Assembly: GCF_020404845.1 (NCBI RefSeq)
Contig: NZ_JAIOJZ010000025.1
Span: 50,720 to 114,719 of the forward strand
DNA from: Streptomyces hyderabadensis
GTDB taxonomy: Bacteria; Actinomycetota; Actinomycetes; Streptomycetales; Streptomycetaceae
Direction: 5' to 3'
DNA length: 64,000 nt
Part shown: positions 8,032 to 16,493 of the stretch, piece by piece
How positions within the stretch are numbered: position 1 is the first letter of the stretch
Layout of the letters: every line of letters starts with the position of its first letter
The notes under the pieces: generated by a model
Told to the model about the DNA's origin: nothing
The model's input: the letters and a program-made list of their open reading frames with translations, nothing else
The model's database searches: none
Position numbers and translations under genes: made by a program

Positions 8032-10605
8032 GTGCCTGGCACAAACCTGACTCGCGAAGAGGCGCGGCAGCGGGCGACGCTGCTGACCGTTGACTCGTAC
8101 GAGATCGATCTCGACCTCACCGGCGCGCAGGAGGGCGGCACCTACCGGTCCGTGACCACGGTGCGCTTCGACGTCGCCGAGGGCGGCGGCGAGTCCTTCA
8201 TCGACCTGGTCGCGCCGACGGTCCACGAGGTGACGCTGAACGGCGACGCCCTCGACCCCGCCGAGGTGTTCCAGGACTCCCGCATCGCCCTGCCGGGGCT
8301 GCTGCCGGGCCGCAACGTGCTGCGCGTGGTCGCGGACTGCGCGTACACCAACACCGGCGAGGGCCTGCACCGCTTCGTCGACCCGGTGGACGACCAGGCG
8401 TACCTGTACACCCAGTTCGAGGTGCCGGACGCGCGCCGGGTCTTCGCGAGCTTCGAGCAGCCGGACCTGAAGGCGACGTTCCGGTTCACCGTGAAGGCCC
8501 CCGAGGGCTGGACGGTCGTCTCCAACTCCCCGACCCCCGAACCGAAGGACAACGTCTGGGAGTTCGAGCCGACCCCGCGCATCTCGTCGTACATCACGGC
8601 GCTGATCGTCGGCCCGTACCACTCGGTGCACAGCGTGTACGAGAAGGACGGCCAGTCCGTGCCGCTCGGCATCTACTGCCGTCCCTCGCTCGCCGAGCAC
8701 CTGGACGCGGACGCCATCTTCGAGGTCACCCGGCAGGGCTTCGACTGGTTCCAGGAGAAGTTCGACTACGCCTACCCGTTCAAGAAGTACGACCAGCTCT
8801 TCGTGCCGGAGTTCAACGCGGGCGCGATGGAGAACGCGGGCGCGGTGACCATCCGGGACCAGTACGTGTTCCGTTCCAAGGTGACGGACGCCGCGTACGA
8901 GGGCCGGGCGGCCACGATCCTGCACGAGCTGGCGCACATGTGGTTCGGCGACCTGGTCACCATGGAGTGGTGGAACGACCTGTGGCTGAACGAGTCGTTC
9001 GCCACCTACTCCGAGGCCGCCTGCCAGGCCGCCGCGCCCGGCTCGAAGTGGCCGCACTCCTGGACGACGTTCGCCAACCAGATGAAGACCTGGGCGTACC
9101 GGCAGGACCAGCTGCCGTCCACCCACCCGATCATGGCGGACATCAACGACCTGGACGACGTGCTGGTCAACTTCGACGGCATCACGTACGCCAAGGGCGC
9201 CAGCGTGCTCAAGCAGCTCGTCGCGTACGTCGGTGAGGACGCGTTCTTCCGGGGCGTGCAGGCGTACTTCAAGCGGCACGCGTTCGGCAACACCCGCCTG
9301 TCCGACCTGCTGGGCGCGCTGGAGGAGACCTCGGGGCGCGACCTCAAGACCTGGTCGAAGGCGTGGCTGGAGACGGCCGGCATCAACGTGCTGCGCCCGG
9401 AGATCGAGACGGACGCCGAGGGTGTCATCACCTCCTTCGCCATCCGCCAGGAGGCCCCCGCGCTGCCCGCCGGGGCGAAGGGCGAGCCGACCCTGCGCCC
9501 GCACCGCATCGCGATCGGCGCCTACGACCTCGACGGCGACGGCAGGCTGGTGCGCGGCGACCGCGTCGAGCTGGACGTCGACGGCGAGCTGACGGACGTA
9601 CCGCAGCTGGTCGGCAAGGCCCGCCCGGCGGTGCTCCTGCTCAACGACGACGACCTGTCGTACGCCAAGGTCCGCCTGGACGAGCAGTCGCTCGCCGTGG
9701 TCACCGAGCACCTCGGCGACTTCACCGAGTCGCTGCCGCGCGCCCTGTGCTGGGCGTCGGCCTGGGACATGACCCGGGACGCGGAGCTGGCCACCCGCGA
9801 CTACCTGTCGCTGGTGCTGTCCGGCATCGGCAAGGAGTCCGACATCGGCGTGGTGCAGTCGCTGCAGCGCCAGGTGAAGCTGGCCATCGACCAGTACGCC
9901 GCCCCGACCGCCCGCGAGGCGCTGCTCACCCGCTGGACCGAGGCCACGCTGGCCCACCTGCGCGCCGCCGAGGCGGGCAGCGACCACCAGCTGGCGTGGG
10001 CGCGGGCGTTCGCGGCGACGGCCAGGACGCCGGAGCAGCTGGACCTGCTCGACGCGCTGCTCGACGGCACGCAGACGATCGAGGGCCTGGCCGTCGACAC
10101 CGAGCTGCGCTGGGCGTTCGTGCAGCGGCTGGCGGCCGTGGGCCGGTTCGGCAGTTCGGAGATCGCCGCCGAGTACGAGCGGGACAAGACCGCCGCCGGT
10201 GAGCGCCACGCGGCCACCGCGCGGGCCGCCCGCCCGACCGAGGCGGCCAAGGCGGAGGCCTGGGAGTCGGTAGTGGAGTCCGACAAGCTGCCGAACGCCG
10301 TCCAGGAGGCGGTCATCGCCGGTTTCGTCCAGACCGACCAGCGCGAGCTGCTGGCGGCGTACGCGGAGCGGTACTTCGAGGCGCTGAAGGGCGTCTGGGA
10401 GTCCCGGTCCCACGAGATGGCCCAGCAGATCGCGGTCGGCCTGTACCCGGCGGTGCAGGTGTCCCAGGAGACCCTGGACCGCACGGACGCGTGGCTGGCC
10501 TCCGCCGAGCCGAACGCGGCCCTGCGCCGACTGGTCTCGGAGTCCCGCTCCGGCATCGAGCGCGCACTGAAGGCGCAGGCGGCGGACGCGGCGGCGGCCG
10601 AGTAG
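8032..10605 (+). CDS. pepN: Aminopeptidase N, M1 family zinc metallopeptidase, 857 aa
   Basis: It removes N-terminal residues from peptides in the cytoplasm and takes part in protein turnover. The start GTG 8032 follows GAGGAG (8018-8023). The exopeptidase motif GAMEN is present, then the zinc site HELAH (about residues 298-302) with the third ligand Glu in WLNESFA about 19 residues on. The C-terminal half is the long helical ERAP1-like domain typical of actinobacterial PepN. There is no signal peptide. Length is normal for the family. A hairpin follows. Confidence 0.96.
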   Translation: MPGTNLTREEARQRATLLTVDSYEIDLDLTGAQEGGTYRSVTTVRFDVAEGGGESFIDLVAPTVHEVTLNGDALDPAEVFQDSRIALPGLLPGRNVLRVVADCAYTNTGEGLHRFVDPVDDQAYLYTQFEVPDARRVFASFEQPDLKATFRFTVKAPEGWTVVSNSPTPEPKDNVWEFEPTPRISSYITALIVGPYHSVHSVYEKDGQSVPLGIYCRPSLAEHLDADAIFEVTRQGFDWFQEKFDYAYPFKKYDQLFVPEFNAGAMENAGAVTIRDQYVFRSKVTDAAYEGRAATILHELAHMWFGDLVTMEWWNDLWLNESFATYSEAACQAAAPGSKWPHSWTTFANQMKTWAYRQDQLPSTHPIMADINDLDDVLVNFDGITYAKGASVLKQLVAYVGEDAFFRGVQAYFKRHAFGNTRLSDLLGALEETSGRDLKTWSKAWLETAGINVLRPEIETDAEGVITSFAIRQEAPALPAGAKGEPTLRPHRIAIGAYDLDGDGRLVRGDRVELDVDGELTDVPQLVGKARPAVLLLNDDDLSYAKVRLDEQSLAVVTEHLGDFTESLPRALCWASAWDMTRDAELATRDYLSLVLSGIGKESDIGVVQSLQRQVKLAIDQYAAPTAREALLTRWTEATLAHLRAAEAGSDHQLAWARAFAATARTPEQLDLLDALLDGTQTIEGLAVDTELRWAFVQRLAAVGRFGSSEIAAEYERDKTAAGERHAATARAARPTEAAKAEAWESVVESDKLPNAVQEAVIAGFVQTDQRELLAAYAERYFEALKGVWESRSHEMAQQIAVGLYPAVQVSQETLDRTDAWLASAEPNAALRRLVSESRSGIERALKAQAADAAAAE

Positions 10606-10622
10606 GCGGTCGCCGAGCAGGC

Positions 10623-10651
10623 GGGGCGTCCGGTGTCGCACCGGGCGCCCC
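10623..10651. terminator. GC-rich hairpin after pepN
   Basis: GGGGCG-T-CCGGTG pairs with CACCGG-G-CGCCCC around a 3-base loop, 18 bases after the pepN stop and 28 bases before the convergent LysR gene end. It could serve both genes. Confidence 0.75.
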
Positions 10652-10679
10652 TTGCCCGTGCCGGTGCGGCGTCCGGTGT

Positions 10680-11582
10680 TCAGGGGCGCGCGTCCGCCGC
10701 CGTGTGCAGGGCCGTGAGTACGGTCGCGACGGCGGCGCCCTGCTCCGCGCCCTTGCGCACGGCCGCGACCACGTGCCGGACGGGGCGGTCCTCGCGGAGT
10801 TCGCGCATCACCACCCCGTCCCGGGGGACGGCCGCCATGCGCGGGACCAGGGCGACGCCCATGCCCGCCTCGACCATGGCGAGGATGGCCGGCCAGCCGG
10901 CCGCCGCGTGCCCCTGGTGTGGCCGGAACCCGGCGGCCTCGCAGGCGCCGCGCGTGATGTCGGACCAGGGCCCGCTGGCGCCGAAGATCCACGGCTCGGC
11001 GGCGAGGTCGGCCAGCCGCAGCCGCTCCGCGCGGGCCAGCGGGTGGTCGCCGGGGAGGGCGACGTCCAGCGGGTCGGCGAGCAGCGGGACGCGGGTGAAG
11101 CGCGGGTCGACGACGCTCGGCGCCTGCGCGGCCAGCGACAGCGCGAGGTCCACCTCCCCGGTGGCCAGCAGCTCGTACGCCTCCTGCGCCTCGGCTTCCC
11201 GCACCCGCACCGCGATCGCCGGGTGCGTGCCGCGCAGCGCGGTGACGGCCGGAACGACGAGGGCGGGTACGGCGGTGGAGAAGGCGCCGACCCGGACCTC
11301 GCCCGCCTCTCCCCGGACATGTGCCGCCAACTCGGCGTCGGCGCGCTCCAGTTGCTCGAACACGGCCTCGGCGTGCCGCAGCACCAGGCGCGCCGCGTCC
11401 GTCAGCCGGACCCTCCGGCCGTGGGCCCGGAGCAGTTCCACCCCGAGTTGCTTGGAGAGGTTCGTCAGCTGCTGGGAGACGGCGGACGGCGTCATGTGCA
11501 GCGCCTCGGCCGTCGCGGTCACCGTGCCCCTCTCGCGCAGCGTCCGCAGGATGTGCAGCTTGCGGATGTCCCAGTCGGCCAT
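10680..11582 (-). CDS. LysR-family transcriptional regulator, 300 aa
   Basis: The N-terminal winged helix-turn-helix is canonical: DIRKLHILRTLRERGTVTA with ALHMTPSAVSQQLTNL. A periplasmic-binding-protein-like effector domain fills residues 90-300. LysR proteins commonly control a divergent or adjacent gene; here the EamA exporter gene lies directly upstream on the same strand and ends 29 bases before this start, so the two may form one transcript (exporter first). The effector is not predictable from sequence. Confidence 0.92.
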   Translation of the reverse strand: MADWDIRKLHILRTLRERGTVTATAEALHMTPSAVSQQLTNLSKQLGVELLRAHGRRVRLTDAARLVLRHAEAVFEQLERADAELAAHVRGEAGEVRVGAFSTAVPALVVPAVTALRGTHPAIAVRVREAEAQEAYELLATGEVDLALSLAAQAPSVVDPRFTRVPLLADPLDVALPGDHPLARAERLRLADLAAEPWIFGASGPWSDITRGACEAAGFRPHQGHAAAGWPAILAMVEAGMGVALVPRMAAVPRDGVVMRELREDRPVRHVVAAVRKGAEQGAAVATVLTALHTAADARP

Positions 11583-11611
11583 GGCGGCAACCTACCGGCG
11601 GACCCCGCGAC

Positions 11612-12550
11612 CTACCGGCGGGCCCCCGCGCCCAGGACGACACCACCGAGGATCAGCGCCATGCAGCCCGCCTGCGCCCAGCCGGTCGGCTCGGCGAGCA
11701 GGGCCCAGGACAGCAGGGCGACGCACACCGGCTGGAGGTAGTAGACGACCCCGGCGCGGGTCGGTCCGATCAGGGAGATCGCCTTGTTCCAGGCGAAGAA
11801 GGCGACGGCGGACGAGGCGACGCCGACGTACAGCAGCGGCCAGACGGTGCCCGGTGCCGGGTGGAAGCCGCCCTGGACGGCGAGGCTGACGGCCTGGGCG
11901 GGCAGCAGCAGGACCGTGCCGAACAGGAACGTGGTGAACAGGAACGCCACCCCGTCCAGCCCCGCGGGCCTGCGGCGCAGCAGCGCGCTGTACGAGCCGA
12001 AGCAGCAGGCGGCGGCGATCATCCACAGGTCACCGGCCGAGAAGGCCGCCCCGTCCCCTCCGACGAGCAGCAGGACGCCCGCGCAGGCGACGGCCAGCCC
12101 GGCGATCCGGCGGGCGCCGAGCCGCACCCCGCCCGCGCGTTCGTAGAGGGCCATGAGCACCGGGGACGCCGCCATGATCATGCCCATGTTGGCGGCGGGG
12201 GTGGTGACGCCGGCCTGGTTGACGAGGGTGTTGTAGACGGTCACGCCGAGCAGGGAGGCGAGGACCACGAAGCCGAGGTGGCGCCGGATCAGGGCGCGCT
12301 GCCGCCAGGCCCGCCGGGCGCCGAAGGGGGCGACGACGGCGAGGGCCACCACCCAGCGCCAGAACGCGTGCTGGACGGGCGGGACGCTGTCGCCGAGGGC
12401 GCGCGAGGTGACGAAGCTGCCGGACCAGACGAGGGTGGCGAGGACGGCGAGCCCGAGCCCGAGGGCGACCGGCGCCGTCGACCGCGCCGGAGCGGTGGCC
12501 TGGTGAGCGGACTTTCCCTGGGCGGTGCTGCGGTGGGCGGCTGTGGCCAC
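11612..12550 (-). CDS. EamA / drug-metabolite transporter family exporter, 312 aa
   Basis: An integral membrane protein with about ten hydrophobic spans arranged as two EamA repeats. The first begins at VALGLGLAVLATLVWSGSF and the second at AGDLWMIAAACCFGSYSALL, ending in ALILGGVVLGAG. The start is GTG 12550, six bases after AAGGA on the minus strand; the open frame upstream runs into a repetitive promoter region and lacks a site. Members export small metabolites or amino acids. It is divergent from a MarR regulator, the usual arrangement for an exporter and its repressor, with a LysR gene downstream. Confidence 0.9.
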   Translation of the reverse strand: MATAAHRSTAQGKSAHQATAPARSTAPVALGLGLAVLATLVWSGSFVTSRALGDSVPPVQHAFWRWVVALAVVAPFGARRAWRQRALIRRHLGFVVLASLLGVTVYNTLVNQAGVTTPAANMGMIMAASPVLMALYERAGGVRLGARRIAGLAVACAGVLLLVGGDGAAFSAGDLWMIAAACCFGSYSALLRRRPAGLDGVAFLFTTFLFGTVLLLPAQAVSLAVQGGFHPAPGTVWPLLYVGVASSAVAFFAWNKAISLIGPTRAGVVYYLQPVCVALLSWALLAEPTGWAQAGCMALILGGVVLGAGARR

Positions 12551-12651
12551 GAAGGTCCTTTTCCGGTCGGCGGTCTGGCGGGGTCCACTTACCGTCGCAG
12601 GGCCGGATCCGTCAGGTCCATCGAATCTTTTCGACCATTCCTTGAAGCAGA

Positions 12652-12725
12652 ACTGAAGGGACAACCGAAAGAGAGAAGTGAAGGGAGAAGGGAAGGGAGA
12701 GGTGAAGGGAGGAGTGAAGGGTCGG
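12652..12725. repeat. 12-bp purine-rich tandem repeat in a divergent promoter region
   Basis: Between the exporter and marR starts lies a nearly all-purine run on the plus strand. From 12678 it reads as units of 12 bases: GTGAAGGGAGAA, GGGAAGGGAGAG, GTGAAGGGAGGA and a partial GTGAAGGG, with a related unit ACTGAAGGGACA at 12652. It sits 44-117 bases upstream of marR. Confidence 0.8.
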
Positions 12726-12768
12726 GCCTTGCGGGGTCGAGAGGAGGCCGACGGAAGATACTCGTCGC

Positions 12769-13287
12769 ATGACTGAACGCCCCTCGCAGCCCGGACCGCG
12801 CAAGGACCCCGTCGACGTGATCATCGACCAGTGGGCGGCGGTGCGGCCCGACCTGGACACGGCCGGCATGGAGGTCTTCGGCCGGATCTTCCGGCTGGCG
12901 CGTGCGATGGGCGACCGGATGGAGCAGGCGTACGCGCGCTTCGGCATCTCGCGCGGGGAGTTCGACGCGCTGGCCACCCTGCGCCGCTCCGGCGAGCCGT
13001 ACACGCTCTCCCCGCGGCAGCTCTCGGCGACGCTGATGCTCACCACCGGCGGCATGACCGGCCGGCTGGACAAGCTGGAGCGGGCGGGACTGCTGCGCCG
13101 CTCGCCCGACCCGCACGACCGCCGGGGACTGCAGGTCACGCTCACCGAACGGGGTCTTGAGCTGATCGACGAGGCGGTCGGCGCGGGCCTCGCCGTCCAG
13201 ACCGAGGCGCTGGCCTCGCTCGACGCGGAACGGGCCGGTCAGCTGGCCGACCTGCTGCGGGACCTCCTCGCCGGCACGGAGGAGTAG
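12769..13287 (+). CDS. MarR-family transcriptional regulator, 172 aa
   Basis: Residues 30-150 form the MarR winged-helix dimer. Seen are the leading helix DRMEQAYARFGISRGEFDAL, the recognition-helix region SPRQLSATLMLTTGGMTGRL, and the wing with RSPDPHDRRGLQVTLTERG, which includes the conserved DxRxxxVxLT-like signature. It starts at ATG 12769. Its likely target is its own promoter and that of the divergent exporter, with relief by a ligand that the exporter removes. A run of ten G residues lies about 75 bases beyond its stop codon. Confidence 0.92.
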   Translation: MTERPSQPGPRKDPVDVIIDQWAAVRPDLDTAGMEVFGRIFRLARAMGDRMEQAYARFGISRGEFDALATLRRSGEPYTLSPRQLSATLMLTTGGMTGRLDKLERAGLLRRSPDPHDRRGLQVTLTERGLELIDEAVGAGLAVQTEALASLDAERAGQLADLLRDLLAGTEE

Positions 13288-13362
13288 GGGCCGCCCGCAC
13301 GAGCGCCGAAGGGCGCCGTCCCCTCCGCGTGCGTGCGGTGGGGCCGGCGCCCTCGGTGAAGT

Positions 13363-13372
13363 GGGGGGGGGG
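13363..13372. repeat. G10 homopolymer
   Basis: Ten consecutive G residues just beyond the end of the minus-strand small membrane protein gene. Such tracts are prone to slippage and to assembly error, so the length should be regarded as uncertain. Confidence 0.8.
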
Positions 13373-13375
13373 AGG

Positions 13376-13663
13376 TCAGGCCTTGGCGCCGACCTTCGCC
13401 TTGGCCTTGGCCTTCGTGCCGGGAGTCGACACCCGGTGGTCCGGGTGGGACCGGTCCAGGACCATGACCAGACCCGCGATGATTGCGAACAGGGCGATCG
13501 GGGCCAGGACGTAGAGACCCAGCGTCTCGACGACGCTCAGGCCGGTGCCGGGGTCGTCGCCGTCGTCGCGCGTCAGCGCGAGCGCGGGGGACGACATGAG
13601 CAGCATCATCAGCGTCGTACCGGCTGCCAGGGCGCCGGCGCGCAGGGCGTTCTTCTTGTCCAC
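13376..13663 (-). CDS. Small secreted/membrane protein of unknown function, 95 aa
   Basis: It has a signal-peptide-like N-terminus (MDKKNALRAG then an Ala/Leu/Met core ending SSPALAL), a short acidic linker, one strong transmembrane span (about residues 45-68, YVLAPIALFAIIAGLVMVL) and a basic Lys/Ala-rich cytoplasmic tail (KAKAKAKVGAKA). The topology would be N-out, C-in after cleavage. I recognise no family. It stands between marR and malQ, transcribed with malQ, 85 bases after the malQ start side is far away, so it is probably its own unit. Confidence 0.72.
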   Translation of the reverse strand: MDKKNALRAGALAAGTTLMMLLMSSPALALTRDDGDDPGTGLSVVETLGLYVLAPIALFAIIAGLVMVLDRSHPDHRVSTPGTKAKAKAKVGAKA

Positions 13664-13748
13664 GGTGCAAAGTTAGCGAACGGTCCGGGCGACCGCGCGT
13701 CCGGGGTGCCCGTACGGGGCCCGCGGGCGTCCGGCGGGGCCGCCCCGT

Positions 13749-15848
13749 TCAGCCGTCCCGGTCGCGTACGACGTCGATCAGTGCGTGCAGCCGGGGCGAG
13801 GCGGCCAGGTCCTCCAGCGTCACCGGACGGCCCTCGGCGTCGGCGACGGGCAGCCGCCAGTTCGGGTACTGGTCCCAGGTGCCGGGCAGGTTCTGCGGGC
13901 GGCGGTCGCCGACGGCGTCCGGGAGCCAGATGCCGACCATCCGGGCGGGGGTGCGCAGCAGGAAGCGGTGCACGGCCTGGATCTCCGCCTCCTCGGCGGG
14001 CGTTCCGGTGTCGCCGCCGGTGCCGTGCAGCAGCCCGAGCCGGGCCAGTACGTCGAGCCACTCCGCCGTGTCCGCGGCGGCCTCGGCCCGTTCCTCCTCC
14101 AGCGGGCGGGTGAGCAGGCCGAGCCGGTCGCGCAGTTCGACGTGCTCGCCGGTGAGGCGGGCGGCGGTGGACGGCAGGTCGTGGGTGGTGGCGGTGGCCA
14201 GGCAGTCGGCCCGCCAGCGCTCGGGCGGCAGGGGGCGGCCGTCGCCGGTCCAGTCCCGTTCGAACCACAGCACCGAGGTGCCCAGCACCCCGCGTTCGCG
14301 CAGCGCCTCGCGCACCCCGGGCTCCACGGTGCCCAGGTCCTCGCCGATGACGACGGCACCGGCCCGGTGGGCCTCCAGGACGAGGACGGCGAGCATGGCC
14401 TCGGCGTCGTAGTGGACGTAGGTGCCCTCGGTGGGCGGCCGTCCCTCGGGCACCCACCAGAGCCGGAACAGGCCCATGACGTGGTCGACGCGCAGGGCGC
14501 CGGCGTACCGGAAGAGGCCCCGCAGCAGCCCCCGGAACGGCGCGTACCCGGACCCGGCGAGGCGGTCCGGGCGCCAGGGCGGCAGCCCCCAGTCTTGGCC
14601 GCGGGAGTTGAAGGCGTCCGGCGGTGCGCCCGCCGACATGCCGGCGGCGAAGTACTCCTGCTGGGCCCAGGAGTCGGCGCCGTGCGGGTGCACGCCGACG
14701 GCGAGGTCGTGGACGATCCCGACCGGCATGCCGGCCTCGCGGGCGGTGCGCTGGGCGGCGGTGAGCTGGGTGTCGGTGAGCCAGGTGAGGCGGGAGTGGA
14801 AGTCGACGCGGTCCATCAGTTCGCGGCGGGCCCGGTCGGTCTCGGCCGAGCGGGGGTCGCGCAGGCCCGCGGGCCAGCGGTGCCAGTCGGAGCCGTGCAC
14901 CTCGGCGAGCGCGCACCAGGTGGCGTGGTCCTCCAGGGCGGTGCCCTGTTCGGCGAGGTAGTCGCAGTAGGCGGCGCGGCGGCCGGGGCCGAGGGGGACC
15001 TCGCGGAGCAGTTCCAGCGCCTCGCGCTTCAGCTCCCACACGGCGTCCCGGTCGATCAGGGCGCCCTTCTCCAGCACGCCCTCGCGCAGCCGCCCGGCCC
15101 GTTCCCGCAGTGTGCGGGCGCGCTCGGGGTCGGTGACGTACGCGAACTCGGGCACGTCCTCGATCCGCAGGTGCACCGGGTCGGGGAAGCGGCGCGAGGA
15201 CGGCCGGTACGGGGACGGGTCGGTCGGGGCGCCGGGCACCGCCGCGTGCAGCGGGTTGACCTGGACGAATCCGGCGCCGAGGGCGCGCCCGGCCCAGGCG
15301 GCCAGCTCGCCGAGGTCGCCGAGGTCGCCCATGCCCCAGGAGCGGCGGGAGAGGAGGGAGTAGAGCTGGACGAGGAGGCCGTGGCAGCGGGCGGCGGGGG
15401 CGGGCAGCCGGGCGGGCGCGACGATCAGGTGCGCCTCGGCGGTACGGCCGTCGGGCGCGTCGGCGGTCAGCCGGTGGACCCCGTGCGCCAGCCCTTCGAC
15501 TCCGTCGCGGCGCTCGCCCTGCTCGGTCTCGACGCGCAGGCGGGTGCCGGCGGGCAGGGCGGTCAGTGCGGCCGGGGTGCCGCCGCCGTCCCAGCGGACG
15601 ACGGTGGGCGGCAGCAGCCGTTCGCGCAGCTCGGCCTCGCGGGCGGCGAGCGCGGCCCGTACGGCCCCGGGGCCGCTCGTGTCCACGCCGAGCGCGGCCA
15701 GCGCGAGGGTGACGGCGGTGGCCGAGGCCGGGACGGTGCGGTCCGGGGAGGGGCGGTAGGAGGTGGCGACGCCGTGCAGGGCGGCGAGCCTGGTCAGATC
15801 CTCGGGAAGGTCCTCGGTGGGCGGCTCGGCCGGCTGGGCTGCGGGCAT
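13749..15848 (-). CDS. malQ: 4-alpha-glucanotransferase (amylomaltase), GH77, 699 aa
   Basis: It transfers 1,4-alpha-glucan segments between maltodextrins in cytoplasmic glycogen and maltose metabolism. GH77 markers are present: PYRPSSRRFPDPVHL early in the barrel, the nucleophile Asp in LRVDHVMGLFRLWWVP, the acid/base Glu in VIGEDLGTVEPGV, and TTHDLPS for the third carboxylate. The N-terminal 150-residue domain before the barrel is typical of the long actinobacterial form. The small repeat-containing gene 15858-16169 ends 9 bases upstream of its start, suggesting one transcript. Confidence 0.95.
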   Translation of the reverse strand: MPAAQPAEPPTEDLPEDLTRLAALHGVATSYRPSPDRTVPASATAVTLALAALGVDTSGPGAVRAALAAREAELRERLLPPTVVRWDGGGTPAALTALPAGTRLRVETEQGERRDGVEGLAHGVHRLTADAPDGRTAEAHLIVAPARLPAPAARCHGLLVQLYSLLSRRSWGMGDLGDLGELAAWAGRALGAGFVQVNPLHAAVPGAPTDPSPYRPSSRRFPDPVHLRIEDVPEFAYVTDPERARTLRERAGRLREGVLEKGALIDRDAVWELKREALELLREVPLGPGRRAAYCDYLAEQGTALEDHATWCALAEVHGSDWHRWPAGLRDPRSAETDRARRELMDRVDFHSRLTWLTDTQLTAAQRTAREAGMPVGIVHDLAVGVHPHGADSWAQQEYFAAGMSAGAPPDAFNSRGQDWGLPPWRPDRLAGSGYAPFRGLLRGLFRYAGALRVDHVMGLFRLWWVPEGRPPTEGTYVHYDAEAMLAVLVLEAHRAGAVVIGEDLGTVEPGVREALRERGVLGTSVLWFERDWTGDGRPLPPERWRADCLATATTHDLPSTAARLTGEHVELRDRLGLLTRPLEEERAEAAADTAEWLDVLARLGLLHGTGGDTGTPAEEAEIQAVHRFLLRTPARMVGIWLPDAVGDRRPQNLPGTWDQYPNWRLPVADAEGRPVTLEDLAASPRLHALIDVVRDRDG

Positions 15849-15857
15849 CTGCTTCCT

Positions 15858-16169
15858 CTACGACCTCGTGGGTTCCGGGACGGGAACGGCGAAGGAGGGG
15901 CCGCCCTGCTCCGGCACGTCGGCCGTGAGTTCGGGCGAGGACTCGCTGGTCAGCGGTACCGCGTCGGTGAACGGCGACTCGCTGGTGAGGGGCTCGGCGT
16001 CGGGCAGCGGCGGTTCGCTGGTCAGGGGCGTCTCGGCGCAGCTGCCGGTGGCGCCGAAGACGCAGTAGTGCGGGGTCTCGGAGGCGGCGGAGGGCTCCGC
16101 CCAGGGGGTGGACGGCTCCGCCACGGGTTTGGAGGGGGCCGGCAGCAGAAGGGGCGCCAGTGCAGCCAC
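15858..16169 (-). CDS. Small Pro/Thr/Ser/Glu-rich protein, unknown function, 103 aa
   Basis: I place the start at GTG 16169 because a near-perfect AAAGGAG lies six bases upstream. The protein opens with a short hydrophobic AALAPLLLPAP stretch and is otherwise of low complexity, with the unit PLTSE occurring three times (ETPLTSE, EPLTSES, VPLTSES). The segment with HYCVFGATGSC holds the only two cysteines. The open frame continues upstream into Pro-Glu/Asp repeats encoded by a 12-bp DNA repeat, so a longer form is possible. It lies immediately upstream of malQ. No family recognised; possibly a small extracytoplasmic or disordered protein. Confidence 0.55.
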   Translation of the reverse strand: MAALAPLLLPAPSKPVAEPSTPWAEPSAASETPHYCVFGATGSCAETPLTSEPPLPDAEPLTSESPFTDAVPLTSESSPELTADVPEQGGPSFAVPVPEPTRS

Positions 16170-16187
16170 GGGGGTCTCCTTTGGATC

Positions 16188-16246
16188 AGGCTCTGGGTCG
16201 GACGGTGGTTCGGGCTCTGGATGGGGCTCTGGATCGGGCTCTGGGT
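16188..16246. repeat. 12-bp GGGCTCTGGATC-type tandem repeat
   Basis: Three contiguous 12-base units (CGGGCTCTGGAT, GGGGCTCTGGAT, CGGGCTCTGGGT) at 16211-16246 and a fourth displaced copy near 16188, just upstream of the ribosome-binding site of the 103-aa gene. On the minus strand they would encode Pro-Glu/Asp repeats. Confidence 0.8.
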
Positions 16247-16331
16247 AAGGCGTCGTACCGAGCACGCTCGTGGCGAGTTACGCCAGCCCCTACCCAGTCC
16301 ACGCGAGGACAGACGCCCCGACACGGACAAC

Positions 16332-16345
16332 GTGACCCTGGTCAC
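16332..16345. promoter_or_regulatory. Perfect 14-bp palindrome, candidate operator
   Basis: GTGACC-CT-GGTCAC is a perfect inverted repeat lying 149 bases upstream of the methyltransferase start and about 160 bases upstream of the divergent 103-aa gene. It is a plausible binding site for a dimeric repressor. The rest of the interval 16246-16493 shows nothing else clear. Confidence 0.5.
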
Positions 16346-16493
16346 ACCCACCCCCTTCCGAACACCTACAGACCCGGCCAGAAAATCCCCTATCCCACCC
16401 ACAGACCACCCAAACCGACCACCGGTCCCGGCCCAGCACGGACACTCACCGTCTCGGGAACTGCGCCCCGGGGGCCGATCGTCGAAGGAACAC

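Noticed and set aside
7246..11646. 1466-codon minus-strand open frame
   Set aside because: It runs antisense to pepN and through several genes; composition is Arg/Pro/Gly-rich as expected for a high-GC shadow.
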